Positions 13,358-21,268 of a stretch of DNA of 64,000 nucleotides are shown piece by piece (the stretch's first letter is position 1; each line of letters begins with the position of its first letter). Both the position numbers and the translations under genes were made by a program. Below the pieces are notes generated by a model. That model saw only the letters and a list, made by a program, of their open reading frames with translations. It was not told where the DNA came from and searched no databases. The stretch comes from Novosphingobium sp. KA1 (lineage in GTDB: Bacteria; Pseudomonadota; Alphaproteobacteria; Sphingomonadales; Sphingomonadaceae): NCBI RefSeq assembly GCF_017309955.1, contig NZ_CP021247.1, forward strand, positions 2,939,001-3,003,000, in the 5' to 3' direction.

Positions 13358-14473
13358 TTACGCCGGGCTGCGGGCCAGTTCCTCATCGAGGAAGACTGCG
13401 ACATCGTCCAGCGAGACCTCGCGGTCGAGGTAGGTCTGGCCGACGCCTTTCATCAGCAGGAAGGGCAGGGTGCCGGCATCCATCTTCTTGTCGTGGAGCA
13501 TGTGTTCCACCAGCGCGCGGCCATCGCATTCGAGGCCGAGCGCGGAGAGGCTGGCGGGCAGGCCGATCTCGCCGATGTGGCGGGCGACGTGCTCGGCGCT
13601 CGCCTGCGGCATCAGGCCCTTGCGGGCGGAGTAGCGCGCGGCCAGCACCATGCCCAGCGCCACGCCTTCGCCGTGGAGCAGGCGGGCGGAGAAGCCGGTT
13701 TCGGCCTCCAGCGCATGGCCGAATGTATGGCCGAGGTTCAGCAGCGCGCGCTTGCCAGTGGTTTCGAACTCGTCCTCGGCCACGATGCGCGCCTTGCTTG
13801 CCACCGAATGGGCGACGGCATATTCGCGCAGGGCCGCATCGCCGTCGATCATGGCGGCGGCATTGGCATCGCACCAGGCGAAGAAGTCGGCATCGTCGAT
13901 CAGGCCGTACTTCACCACTTCGGCATAGCCCGCCAGGAGGTCGCGGCGGGGCAGGGTGTCGAGCGCGGAAAGGTCGGCCAGCACCAGCGAGGGCTGGTGG
14001 AAGGCGCCGACCAGGTTCTTGCCGGCGGGCGTGTTGATCGCGGTCTTGCCGCCGACGCTCGAATCGACCTGCGCGAGCAGGGTCGTCGGCACCTGGATGA
14101 ACTTGCAGCCGCGCTTCAGCACCGAGGCGCAGAAACCGGTGAGATCGCCGATCACGCCGCCGCCAAGGGCGATCACGCTGTCGCCCCGCTCGACGCCGAG
14201 TTCGAGCAGCCAGTTCACCGTCGCGGCCAGTTCGTCCCACGACTTGGTCGCCTCGCCCGCCGGCAGGATGCGCCAGTGCGGTTCGTGTCCGTTGTCGCGC
14301 AGCGACCGTTCGACCACTTCGCCCCATGCCGCATGGACATGGGTGTCGGTCACGATCGGCACGCCCCGCTTGCGCAGCAGGCCGCGGCAATTGGGAACGA
14401 GTTCGGCCAGCAGCCCGGCGCCGACGCGCACTTCATAGGGGCGCCCGGCGATGTCGACGCAAATCACAGCCAT
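13358..14473 (-). CDS. aroB: 3-dehydroquinate synthase
   Basis: The 371-residue NAD- and metal-dependent enzyme makes 3-dehydroquinate from DAHP, step two of the shikimate pathway. Visible motifs are GGGVIGDLTGFCAS in the NAD-binding region, PTTLLAQVDSSVGGKTAIN, and a metal-site His in LNLGHTFGHALE with HGEGVALGM. Length and motif order are normal. Its start overlaps the end of aroK by ten bases, a standard alphaproteobacterial aroK-aroB operon. Confidence 0.96.
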   Translation of the reverse strand: MAVICVDIAGRPYEVRVGAGLLAELVPNCRGLLRKRGVPIVTDTHVHAAWGEVVERSLRDNGHEPHWRILPAGEATKSWDELAATVNWLLELGVERGDSVIALGGGVIGDLTGFCASVLKRGCKFIQVPTTLLAQVDSSVGGKTAINTPAGKNLVGAFHQPSLVLADLSALDTLPRRDLLAGYAEVVKYGLIDDADFFAWCDANAAAMIDGDAALREYAVAHSVASKARIVAEDEFETTGKRALLNLGHTFGHALEAETGFSARLLHGEGVALGMVLAARYSARKGLMPQASAEHVARHIGEIGLPASLSALGLECDGRALVEHMLHDKKMDAGTLPFLLMKGVGQTYLDREVSLDDVAVFLDEELARSPA

Positions 14474-15039
14474 TGCGAGAGTCCTTGAAGTACCTTGTTG
14501 ATGGTCTGCACATGCGGCCCGGGGGAGGACAGCACGTGGATGGGGGCCTGCTGGTAGTGCGGGCGGCGTTCGTCCCGCAGGCGGCCGAGGATCTCGCGCG
14601 GGTCGCCGCCCTGCAGCAGCGGGCGGTTGTCCTTGCGTGCGGTGCGGTCAACCAGTGTCTCGACTTCGCTGTCGAGCCACACGGTGATGGCGTTGCCGAG
14701 GATCAGGTCGCGCGTCTCGGCATTGCAGAAGGCGCCGCCGCCGGTCGCGATCACCGAGCGCTGGGCGCCGGCGGCCAGCAGCCGCGAGATCACGCGGCGC
14801 TCGCCGTCGCGGAAATAGGATTCGCCGTAAGTGGCGAAGATTTCCGGAATGGTCATCTGCGCGGAGCGCTCGATCTCGTCGTCGGCGTCGACGAATGGCA
14901 CGTCGAGCAGGGCGGCGAGGCGTTTGCCCACGCTCGATTTCCCGACGCCCATCATGCCGACCAGCACGATGGGGCGATCGATCCGCCGGGCAAGCGCGGC
15001 AATTTCCTGTGTCGAAAACCGGGTCTGTTGAACGTCCAT
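14464..15039 (-). CDS. aroK: Shikimate kinase
   Basis: The 191-residue kinase phosphorylates shikimate at the 3-position. The P-loop GMMGVGKSS is at residues 28-36. The substrate-binding DADDEIE and GGGAFC follow in family order, as does the lid arginine region (RTARKDNRPLL). The start at MDVQQTRF is chosen because the P-loop then sits at the usual distance from the N terminus; a longer reading frame up to 15192 overlaps the divergent gene. It overlaps aroB and is divergently transcribed from the small membrane gene at 15098. Confidence 0.95.
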   Translation of the reverse strand: MDVQQTRFSTQEIAALARRIDRPIVLVGMMGVGKSSVGKRLAALLDVPFVDADDEIERSAQMTIPEIFATYGESYFRDGERRVISRLLAAGAQRSVIATGGGAFCNAETRDLILGNAITVWLDSEVETLVDRTARKDNRPLLQGGDPREILGRLRDERRPHYQQAPIHVLSSPGPHVQTINKVLQGLSQWL

Positions 15040-15097
15040 TGCTCCATCGCCTATAGTTGCGCTAGGTCGCAGCGCAAGCATCGGTGAAGGAAGACGA

Positions 15098-15271
15098 GTG
15101 ACGATACCAAGGCGCAGGCGGAAGCTTCCGGGCGTAACCGTGGCTGCGGTCCTCGCGATTGTGGTGGTCGTGGGCAGCTGGGCATGGGTCAACGGCGGTC
15201 ACCGGGAGGTTCGCGACATCGTGGAGACGGTGAAAGTGCCGGACCAGACGAGCGAGAAGGCGCCGCAATGA
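15098..15271 (+). CDS. Small single-pass membrane protein, translationally coupled
   Basis: A 57-codon ORF starts at GTG 15098, with GAAGGAAG about five bases upstream. It encodes a basic N terminus (TIPRRRRKLPG), a single hydrophobic helix (VTVAAVLAIVVVVGSWAWV) and a charged periplasmic-type tail. Its TGA overlaps the ATG of the next gene (ATGA), which supports real translation and coupling. No family is recognised. It would sit in the inner membrane with its N terminus inside. Confidence 0.7.
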   Translation: MTIPRRRRKLPGVTVAAVLAIVVVVGSWAWVNGGHREVRDIVETVKVPDQTSEKAPQ

Positions 15272-17151
15272 AGGTCCGTATCCGCACCTGGCATGTGATG
15301 GTCGGCACGGCGCTGGCGCTTACTTCGGTTTGGGCCGTGGCGCAGTCGGGCCCCGAATCGCTTCTTCCCAAGGGGTTCGACGAGCCGGCACCGCCGCCGT
15401 CCGCCGCGGCCCCTGCGGCAAGTGCGCCGGCCGCTTCCGCCTCCCGTCCCAATCCCGCTTCGGTCTCCACCCCGGTCGTCCAGCCGGTGCCGAAGGCCGC
15501 GCCGATGGTGCTGGACGGCGCGCTGGCGGTGCCCGCGCTCACCGGCCCCGGCGGGCTGACGCGCGTGCCGACCCTCGAGGAACTGGAGCGCATGTCGCCC
15601 GAGGACTTCGAGGATCTGCTGGGCAACAAGATCGATCTCGACATGCCGCCGCAGGCGCGCCGCTCGATGGAGCAGGTTGGCCTGATCGATGATACCGAGG
15701 GCGGCCTGTCGGCGGATTCGCTGGGCTCGCAACATGCCTCGGTGGTCGAGGCCGCGCTGGCCGCGAACCGGGGGCAGCTGGTTTCGCGCTGGGGGCACAT
15801 TCTCCTGCGCCGTGCGCTGATCTCGCGATTGGCGCCGCCTGCGGGCATGAGCGCGCAGCGTTTCCTGGCGCTGCGCGTGGCGCTCCTGCTGCGCATGGGC
15901 GAAAGCGATGCGGCGCGTGCGGTGCTGCAGGATATCGACATCGCCAATTACACGCCGGAACTCGGCAATGCGGCGTTCGACACGTATCAGAATACCGCCG
16001 ATTTCACCGGCCTGTGCCCGGTCTTCTCGTCGCTCGGCTCGCTGCGCGACGATCCCCAGTGGAACGCTGCCAAGGCGATCTGCGAGGCGTTTCGCGGTAG
16101 CGGCACTTCGGCCATGGCCAAACTCGACAAGGCGCGCGTGCGTGGTTCGATGGACCGCATCGACGTGCTGCTGGCGCAGAAGTACGCCGGTGCCGCCGGT
16201 CGTTCACGCAAGGCCGTCACCATCGAGTGGGACGGCGTGACGACGGTGACGCCGTGGCGCTTCGGCCTTGCCAATGCGGTGGGCCTCACCCCGCCGGACA
16301 GCGCGATGAGCGGCGCGGCGCCGATCTATGATGACATGACCGCGCTGGCGCCGATGGTCGGCCTTGCCCGCCGCGCCGCCGCGGCCGATTACGCGGGCGG
16401 CACCGGCGTGCTCTCGAATGCGGCGATGGTCGATCTCTACAGCCAGCTCTATTCGGATCCCGAAGTGCAGGGCGAGTGGCAGCAGCGCGCGGAAACCCTG
16501 CGCAATGCCTATGTGCTCGACGATCCGGCGGCCCGCTTCGCGGCGATGCAGAGCCTGTGGAACGGGGCAAGCGGCGCCAATGCCGTTTATGCCCGCCAGG
16601 TTCTCACCGCCGCCGCCGCCGCACGCATCGCGCCCAGCAAGGATCTGGAGGGCGACGCTCCGGCACTGCTGACCTCGATGCTGGCAGCGGGCTTCGATGC
16701 CAATGCGCTCGCCTGGTCACCGGTCGTCGCCTCGGGCAGCCAGGGCTGGGCGCTGCTGGTGCTGGCGGCCCCCGGACGGATAAAGACGGTGGGATCGAGC
16801 GCGGTTTCGACATTTGTCGATGGCGATGACAGCCAGGACAAGCGCCGCAGTGCGTTTCTGGTGGCAGGCCTGGCGGCGCTCGGCCGTATCGACGACGGCG
16901 ATGCGCGCAGCTTTTCCGGGCAGCTGGGCCTCGGCCTCGACAGCAGTTCGCGTTTTCTCACCGCGCTCGACCGGGCGGCGGGCAATGGGGATGCGGCCAG
17001 TGTCGCGCTGCTGGCCGGGCTCGGCATGCAGGGCAGCGACTGGCACCGGATGACGCCGCGCTATCTCTACCATATCGTTTCGGCACTGCGCAGCGTGGGG
17101 CTCGACGCCGAGGCGCGGATGATCGCGGCCGAGGCGGTCGCGCGGGCCTGA
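15268..17151 (+). CDS. Exported protein of unknown function, probably helical
   Basis: The 627-residue protein has a signal peptide (MKVRIRTWHVMVGTALALTSVWAVAQ), a Pro/Ala-rich linker to about residue 65, and a long alanine-rich helical body without cysteines in conserved pairs. Segments such as RRALISRLAPPAGMSAQRFLALRVALLLRMG are suggestive of a helical-repeat scaffold, but no domain is recognised. The start ATG is fixed by the overlap with the preceding small gene. It sits four bases upstream of the xerD GTG. The xerD neighbourhood often carries such conserved unknown envelope genes in sphingomonads (recollection, not checked). Confidence 0.75.
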   Translation: MKVRIRTWHVMVGTALALTSVWAVAQSGPESLLPKGFDEPAPPPSAAAPAASAPAASASRPNPASVSTPVVQPVPKAAPMVLDGALAVPALTGPGGLTRVPTLEELERMSPEDFEDLLGNKIDLDMPPQARRSMEQVGLIDDTEGGLSADSLGSQHASVVEAALAANRGQLVSRWGHILLRRALISRLAPPAGMSAQRFLALRVALLLRMGESDAARAVLQDIDIANYTPELGNAAFDTYQNTADFTGLCPVFSSLGSLRDDPQWNAAKAICEAFRGSGTSAMAKLDKARVRGSMDRIDVLLAQKYAGAAGRSRKAVTIEWDGVTTVTPWRFGLANAVGLTPPDSAMSGAAPIYDDMTALAPMVGLARRAAAADYAGGTGVLSNAAMVDLYSQLYSDPEVQGEWQQRAETLRNAYVLDDPAARFAAMQSLWNGASGANAVYARQVLTAAAAARIAPSKDLEGDAPALLTSMLAAGFDANALAWSPVVASGSQGWALLVLAAPGRIKTVGSSAVSTFVDGDDSQDKRRSAFLVAGLAALGRIDDGDARSFSGQLGLGLDSSSRFLTALDRAAGNGDAASVALLAGLGMQGSDWHRMTPRYLYHIVSALRSVGLDAEARMIAAEAVARA

Positions 17152-17155
17152 CGGC

Positions 17156-18067
17156 GTGCGAGGGCGCGGTTCGTCAACCGGCCGTTCGTCAACTGGTAGC
17201 GCGCCCGAACGGTTCCTGACGATGCTGGCTGCCGAACGCGGTGCGGCGGCCAATACCCTGGCCGCCTATCGCCGCGATCTCGAAGCGGCGATGGACGAAC
17301 TGGGGGATCTCGTCGGCGCCAGCGGCGCGGCACTGGCCGGGCTGGGCGCGGCGTGGAGCGATGTCGCCCCGGCAACGCTGGCGCGGCGCTGTTCGGCCTT
17401 GCGGCAATTCTACGGTTTCCTTGTCGACGAAGGGCTGCGCGAGGACGATCCTTCGCCCTCGCTCCCGCGTCCGGTCACCCGCCGGCCCTTGCCGCGCCTG
17501 CTGTCGCGCGAGGAGGTCACGCGGTTCCTGGCGCGGGCGGAGGAGGAGGCTGAGGGCGACCGCCCGGAAGCGGTGCGCTTGCTTGCGCTGCTGGAACTGC
17601 TTTACGGCTCGGGCCTCAGGGCCAGCGAACTGGTGTCGCTGCCGGTGGCGGCGGTGCCGCGTGATGCGCCGTTCCTGCATGTCACCGGCAAGGGCGGCCA
17701 GCAGCGCATGGTGCCGGTCAGTTCGCGTGCCCGCGCGGTGCTGTCGCGCTGGCTGGCCTTGCGGCCGGACGGCTCGCGTCATCTGTTCCCCTCGCGCGGG
17801 GAGAGCGGTCATCTGACGCGGGTGCGGCTGTTCCAGCTCTTGCGCGATCTGGCCGTGCGCGCCGATCTCGACCCGCAGCGGGTGTCTCCGCATGTGCTGC
17901 GCCATGCCTTTGCCACCCACCTGCTCGAAGGCGGGGCCGACTTGCGGGTGCTGCAGACCCTGCTCGGCCATGCCGACATCGCGACCACGCAGATCTACAC
18001 CCATGTCGATAGCGCCAGGCTGGTGGCGCTGGTCAACGCGCGGCACCCACTCGCCCGATCGGCCTGA
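17156..18067 (+). CDS. xerD: Tyrosine recombinase XerD
   Basis: The 303-residue site-specific recombinase works with XerC at dif to resolve chromosome dimers. The N-terminal SAM-like domain (LAAERGAAANTLAAYRRDLE) precedes a catalytic domain with the first Arg in LLYGSGLRASELVSL, HVLRHAFATHLLEGGADLRVLQTLLGHADI containing the HxxR and second His, and the nucleophile Tyr in TTQIYTHV. Length and divergent pairing with aroK-aroB match the housekeeping recombinase rather than a phage integrase. The GTG start lies four bases after the upstream stop; an ATG at 17222 is a shorter alternative. Confidence 0.9.
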   Translation: MRGRGSSTGRSSTGSAPERFLTMLAAERGAAANTLAAYRRDLEAAMDELGDLVGASGAALAGLGAAWSDVAPATLARRCSALRQFYGFLVDEGLREDDPSPSLPRPVTRRPLPRLLSREEVTRFLARAEEEAEGDRPEAVRLLALLELLYGSGLRASELVSLPVAAVPRDAPFLHVTGKGGQQRMVPVSSRARAVLSRWLALRPDGSRHLFPSRGESGHLTRVRLFQLLRDLAVRADLDPQRVSPHVLRHAFATHLLEGGADLRVLQTLLGHADIATTQIYTHVDSARLVALVNARHPLARSA

Positions 18068-18160
18068 TGACGCTTGCGGATTTGCGGAACAGGGGGCTTG
18101 CCCCGTGCGTTATCGCGCGGAAGAAGAAGCCGAACTTGGCGGATCGGTAAAGGACAAGCG

Positions 18161-19660
18161 ATGAAGAAGGTGCGTGGGGGCTATCGGCGTGCGGCCGTGA
18201 CCGGAGGGAGCGCGGCGGCGCTGGTCCTGGCGCTGGCGCCGGCCAGCGTGAGTGAGGCGACGGCGGCGGCCGCCGTTCCGGCGGCAAGCGCGATCAGCCA
18301 GTCGGACAAGGCGCAAGGCGCCAAGGCCCATCCCGATCTGCTGGCCGAATTCGGCGGGGCCGTCTCCGGTCCGCAGGCGGCTTATGTCGAGCAGGTCGGC
18401 AAGACCATCGCGGTGCAGTCCGGCCTGTCGAACGCGCGCGGGGACTTTACCGTCACCCTGCTCAATTCCTCGGTGAACAACGCCTTCGCGATACCCGGCG
18501 GGTACATCTACGTGACGCGGCAGTTGACCGCGCTGATGAACAACGAGGCGGAACTGGCCGGTGTGCTGGGGCACGAAGTGGGCCACGTCGCCGCGCGTCA
18601 TTCGGCCAAGCGCCAGAAAGCGGCGAATCGCAACCAGATCATCGGCGTGCTTGGCTCGCTGCTTTCCGGCGTCCTGCTGGGCGATTCGGCACTGGGCCAG
18701 CTTGGCCAGCGGATCGCCTCGCAAGGCTCGCAGATGCTGACGCTGCAGTATTCGCGCACGCAGGAACTCGAGGCCGACCGGCTTGGCATCACCTACCTGA
18801 AGCGCGCGGGTTACGATCCGCGCGCGATGGCGAGCGTGCTGGAGAGCCTGGCGCGGCAGAATGCCCTTGAGGCGCAGCTTCAGGGAACCTCGAACCGCGT
18901 GCCGGAATGGGCCTCGACGCACCCGGATCCCGCCTCGCGCGTGCGCGATGCGCAGAGTTTGGCGGGCAAGGCGGCGTCGGGCGCGACGAATCGCGACGTT
19001 TTCCTCTCGCGAATCGACGGGCTGGTCTACGGCGACGACCCGCATCAGGGCGTGATCGAGGGCAGCCGGTTCACCCATGCCGACTTGCGCTTCACGTTCC
19101 AGGCGCCGGACGGGTTCTATCTGGTCAACGGCACGAAGGCGGTGTCGATCAGCGGTGCATCGGGCAAGGCGCAGTTTTCCGGCGGAAAGCTGGGAACCGG
19201 CCTCGATTCGTACATCGATGGCGTGTTTGCCGGGCTGACCGACAAGGGGCAGGCGCGAATCAGGCCCGAGAGCGTGGAGCGGGCGACCGTGAACGGCCTT
19301 TCCGCCGCTTATGGCGTTGCCCGGGTGCAGACTTCCAGCGGCGCGAACGAGGTCGCGGTCTTCGCCTATGACCTTGGCGGCGGCAATGCCTACCACTTCG
19401 TCACCATTACCCGTTCGGGAGGCGCCGCGGTGTTCAATCCGATGTTCAGGAGCTTCCGCCGGATCTCGGCCGCCGAAGCCGGGCAAGTGCGCCCGCGTAT
19501 GCTGCGCGTCGTGGTTGTAAAGACTGGCGACACTTCGCAGTCGCTCGCCCGGCGTATGGCCTATGGCGATGCACAGCTCGATCGCTTCCTGGTGCTGAAC
19601 GGCCTCCAGGCGGCGGACAAGCTGGTGCCGGGGCAGAAGGTGAAGATCGTTACATACTGA
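18161..19660 (+). CDS. M48 family metalloprotease with C-terminal LysM-like domain
   Basis: The 499-residue protein has an N-terminal signal sequence (to about residue 35). The M48 zinc motif HEVGH is at 138-142, with the third ligand in ELEADRLG and NNAFAIPGGYIYVTRQL upstream, as in BepA/LoiP-type periplasmic proteases. A middle domain of about 150 residues follows. The C-terminal about 50 residues (VVKTGDTSQSLARRM ... LNGL) look like LysM, suggesting peptidoglycan attachment. It probably takes part in outer-membrane protein quality control. The ATG at 18161 has AGGA upstream. An intrinsic terminator starts at its stop codon. Confidence 0.88.
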   Translation: MKKVRGGYRRAAVTGGSAAALVLALAPASVSEATAAAAVPAASAISQSDKAQGAKAHPDLLAEFGGAVSGPQAAYVEQVGKTIAVQSGLSNARGDFTVTLLNSSVNNAFAIPGGYIYVTRQLTALMNNEAELAGVLGHEVGHVAARHSAKRQKAANRNQIIGVLGSLLSGVLLGDSALGQLGQRIASQGSQMLTLQYSRTQELEADRLGITYLKRAGYDPRAMASVLESLARQNALEAQLQGTSNRVPEWASTHPDPASRVRDAQSLAGKAASGATNRDVFLSRIDGLVYGDDPHQGVIEGSRFTHADLRFTFQAPDGFYLVNGTKAVSISGASGKAQFSGGKLGTGLDSYIDGVFAGLTDKGQARIRPESVERATVNGLSAAYGVARVQTSSGANEVAVFAYDLGGGNAYHFVTITRSGGAAVFNPMFRSFRRISAAEAGQVRPRMLRVVVVKTGDTSQSLARRMAYGDAQLDRFLVLNGLQAADKLVPGQKVKIVTY

Positions 19661-19686
19661 AAAACCCGCGGTTTCCCGCGGGTTTT
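19661..19686 (+). terminator. Intrinsic terminator after the M48 protease gene
   Basis: AAAACCCGCG (19661-19670) pairs with CGCGGGTTTT (19677-19686) around a six-base loop, directly following the stop codon. Confidence 0.85.
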
Positions 19687-19715
19687 GCCAGGGCCTCAGG
19701 GGCCGGAAACGGAAA

Positions 19716-19743
19716 GGGGCGGCAGGTGGATACCTGCCGCCCC
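19716..19743 (-). terminator. Stem-loop terminating the first Flp pilin transcript
   Basis: GGGGCGGCAGGT (19716-19727) pairs perfectly with ACCTGCCGCCCC (19732-19743) around GGAT. On the minus strand it is followed by a short T run (complement of AAA at 19713-19715). It lies 24 bases beyond the pilin stop. Confidence 0.7.
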
Positions 19744-19767
19744 CAAACCGTTTAGCTCGAAAGCCTA

Positions 19768-19941
19768 TCAGGCGTTCGTCGTGCCGATAGCCGACGAGGT
19801 CTTCGAGAAGGTCGAGGTGAGCTGCGAGCCCATGCCCTGCATGGCGGCAATGGCGGCGACGGCGATCAGAGCGGCGATGAGGCCGTATTCGATTGCGGTG
19901 GCGCCTTCTTCATTGCGACGCAGCTTGGCGAGAAACTTCAT
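19768..19941 (-). CDS. Flp-family type IVb pilin
   Basis: A 57-residue prepilin, MKFLAKLRRNEEGATAIEYG..., has the class IVb processing site: a basic leader ending in G, cleaved before ATAIEYGLIA with the conserved Glu at mature position 5. A hydrophobic helix then runs to about residue 35. Family role: it is processed by a CpaA/TadV peptidase and assembled by the Tad/Cpa machine into Flp pili for adhesion and biofilm. AGGAG lies seven bases upstream of the ATG. None of the assembly genes is in the window. A CtrA-like box is found about 100 bases upstream. Confidence 0.9.
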   Translation of the reverse strand: MKFLAKLRRNEEGATAIEYGLIAALIAVAAIAAMQGMGSQLTSTFSKTSSAIGTTNA

Positions 19942-20040
19942 GGTATGTCTCCTGAAAAATAGCAGTCTTCTGTACCCGGTCCTTCCCGCCTGGCGTCTCG
20001 CTTCAGCGCTTCGGACAATCTTGGTTCTAGGGGGGAAGTG

Positions 20041-20055
20041 TTGAAAATTGCTTAA
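20041..20055 (-). promoter_or_regulatory. CtrA-like box upstream of the first pilin
   Basis: TTGA-N7-TTAA matches the alphaproteobacterial CtrA consensus TTAA-N7-TTAA at seven of eight positions. It lies 100-114 bases upstream of the pilin ATG. This is an inference from sequence only. Confidence 0.4.
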
Positions 20056-20068
20056 GTTGGAGTTTGCT

Positions 20069-20257
20069 TCAACTTGCGGAAATTGCGGCGTCCGATTTGG
20101 AGTAGATGCTGTTCCACATCGCCACGGTCTCGTCGGCGGCGCCGCTGATGGCGACCACGACGACCAGCACGATCATTGCCAGGATGAGACCGTATTCCAC
20201 GGTGGTGGCCGCGGCCTGTTCCTTGAAGACTTGAAGGCTGATCGATCGGATGCTCAT
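20069..20257 (-). CDS. Second Flp-family pilin-like protein
   Basis: The 62-residue protein MSIRSISLQVFKEQAAATTVEYG... keeps the E-Y-G of Flp pilins (TTVEYGLILAMIVLVVVVAI), but the residue before the expected cleavage site is Ala in place of the usual Gly (QAAATTVEYG). It could be a minor pilin or a divergent prepilin. It lies 127 bases upstream of the canonical pilin on the same strand. An in-frame ATG at 20299 would add 14 residues, but neither start has a clear Shine-Dalgarno. A CtrA-like box sits 50 bases upstream. Confidence 0.8.
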   Translation of the reverse strand: MSIRSISLQVFKEQAAATTVEYGLILAMIVLVVVVAISGAADETVAMWNSIYSKSDAAISAS

Positions 20258-20306
20258 GCGTAAACCCACAGTTCTCCAGAACACTCCGGGGAGTGCCATG
20301 GGGGCG

Positions 20307-20321
20307 TTAACGAGTTCCTAA
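20307..20321 (-). promoter_or_regulatory. CtrA-like box upstream of the second pilin
   Basis: TTAA-N7-CTAA differs from the TTAA-N7-TTAA consensus at one position. It lies 50-64 bases upstream of the second pilin ATG, in the region divergent from mutT. Confidence 0.4.
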
Positions 20322-20362
20322 GAAGGGCGTCGAAGCTGGAAAGTTCCTTTACACCGCTCCTG

Positions 20363-20791
20363 GTGGTCGCCGTTGCGCTGGTGCGCGCGGACGGCTCCGT
20401 ATTGATGCAGCAGCGACCGTTTGCGAATACGCATGGCGGCCTATGGGAATTCCCCGGGGGCAAGGTTGATCCGGGAGAAAGCCCCGAGCATGCCGCCGTC
20501 CGGGAGCTCCAGGAGGAACTGGGGCTGACGCTGGATGCGGATTTGCTGGAGGCGGTCGGTTTCGCGAGCGGATGGACCGGAGCGGAGGGCGAGGCGAAGC
20601 GCGAGGCGAAGCGCCGCTCGCTTGTCATTCTTCTTTACGCGTGCCGCCAATGGCAGGGCGAGCCGCATCCGCATGAGGCCGAGGCCATCGACTGGCTTGC
20701 CCCCGGGGCGATCGAAACCCTTGCAATGCCGCCTCTGGATTACCCGCTGGCGAGGGCCTTGTGCAAATTCCTGGAAGAAAGTTCGATATAG
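20363..20791 (+). CDS. mutT: MutT-like NUDIX hydrolase ((deoxy)nucleoside triphosphate pyrophosphohydrolase)
   Basis: The 142-residue protein contains the full Nudix box, beginning GGKVDPGESPEH and ending RELQEELGL (GX5EX7REUXEEXGU), preceded by QQRPFANTHGGLWEFPGG as in MutT. It would hydrolyse 8-oxo-dGTP and so prevent transversions. The start is uncertain. Homologues usually carry a few residues before VVAVALV. In frame upstream are only CTG codons (including one at 20336, which has AGAAGGG eight bases upstream), so GTG 20363 is the conservative choice. The gene is followed by the three tRNA-Arg genes. Confidence 0.88.
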   Translation: MVAVALVRADGSVLMQQRPFANTHGGLWEFPGGKVDPGESPEHAAVRELQEELGLTLDADLLEAVGFASGWTGAEGEAKREAKRRSLVILLYACRQWQGEPHPHEAEAIDWLAPGAIETLAMPPLDYPLARALCKFLEESSI

Positions 20792-20835
20792 GCGTTGACG
20801 GGGGGCGGATCCCTTTCTATTGGCGCCACTCCAAC

Positions 20836-20912
20836 GCGCCCGTAGCTCAGCTGGATAGAGCATCAGACTACGAATCTGAGGGTCGGACGTTCGAATCGTT
20901 CCGGGCGCGCCA
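20836..20912 (+). tRNA. tRNA-Arg (anticodon ACG), copy 1
   Basis: A 77-base cloverleaf: acceptor GCGCCCG / CGGGCGC, D-arm TAGCTCAGCTGGATAGAGC, anticodon loop CTACGAA (anticodon ACG, read as ICG, for CGN arginine codons), T-arm with GTTCGAATC, and an encoded CCA end. Confidence 0.97.
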
Positions 20913-20960
20913 CTTTCCTCTCGGGGAAAATGTGGCCTTGGTTGGAAAGAAAATTGGCAC

Positions 20961-21037
20961 GCGCCCGTAGCTCAGCTGGATAGAGCATCAGACTACGAAT
21001 CTGAGGGTCGGACGTTCGAATCGTTCCGGGCGCGCCA
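20961..21037 (+). tRNA. tRNA-Arg (anticodon ACG), copy 2
   Basis: Identical over all 77 bases to the copy at 20836. It is separated from it by a 48-base spacer unlike the second spacer, so only the tRNA itself is repeated. Confidence 0.97.
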
Positions 21038-21089
21038 TTTTCCCGTCGAAAGGTCCCAGGCCTTTCGAGCCTTACATAGGGCATCATGC

Positions 21090-21166
21090 GCGCCCGTAGC
21101 TCAGCTGGATAGAGCATCAGACTACGAATCTGAGGGTCGGACGTTCGAATCGTTCCGGGCGCGCCA
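21090..21166 (+). tRNA. tRNA-Arg (anticodon ACG), copy 3
   Basis: Third identical 77-base copy, 52 bases after copy 2. A strong terminator follows 10 bases later, so the three copies probably form one processed transcript. Confidence 0.97.
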
Positions 21167-21176
21167 CTTGCCACAA

Positions 21177-21223
21177 GACACGAAAAACCCCGCGAGGATC
21201 ACCTCGGCGGGGTTTTTCGTGTC
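21177..21223. terminator. Bidirectional intrinsic terminator after the tRNA-Arg cluster
   Basis: GACACGAAAAACCCCGC (21177-21193) pairs with GCGGGGTTTTTCGTGTC (21207-21223). A T run on each strand lets it stop both the tRNA transcript and the converging chloride-channel transcript. A second hairpin without a T tract (21231-21256, AACCGCCCGG / CCGGGCGGTT) lies between it and the channel gene. Confidence 0.9.
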
Positions 21224-21268
21224 TGGTGCGAACCGCCCGGTGGCATCCGGGCGGTTGCCCCGCGCGAA

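Noticed and set aside
17156..18067. Phage-type integrase marking a mobile element next to tRNA genes
   Set aside because: Motifs, length and the aroK-aroB neighbourhood fit housekeeping XerD. The tRNA-Arg cluster is about 3 kb away, and no att-like repeat or phage gene is present.
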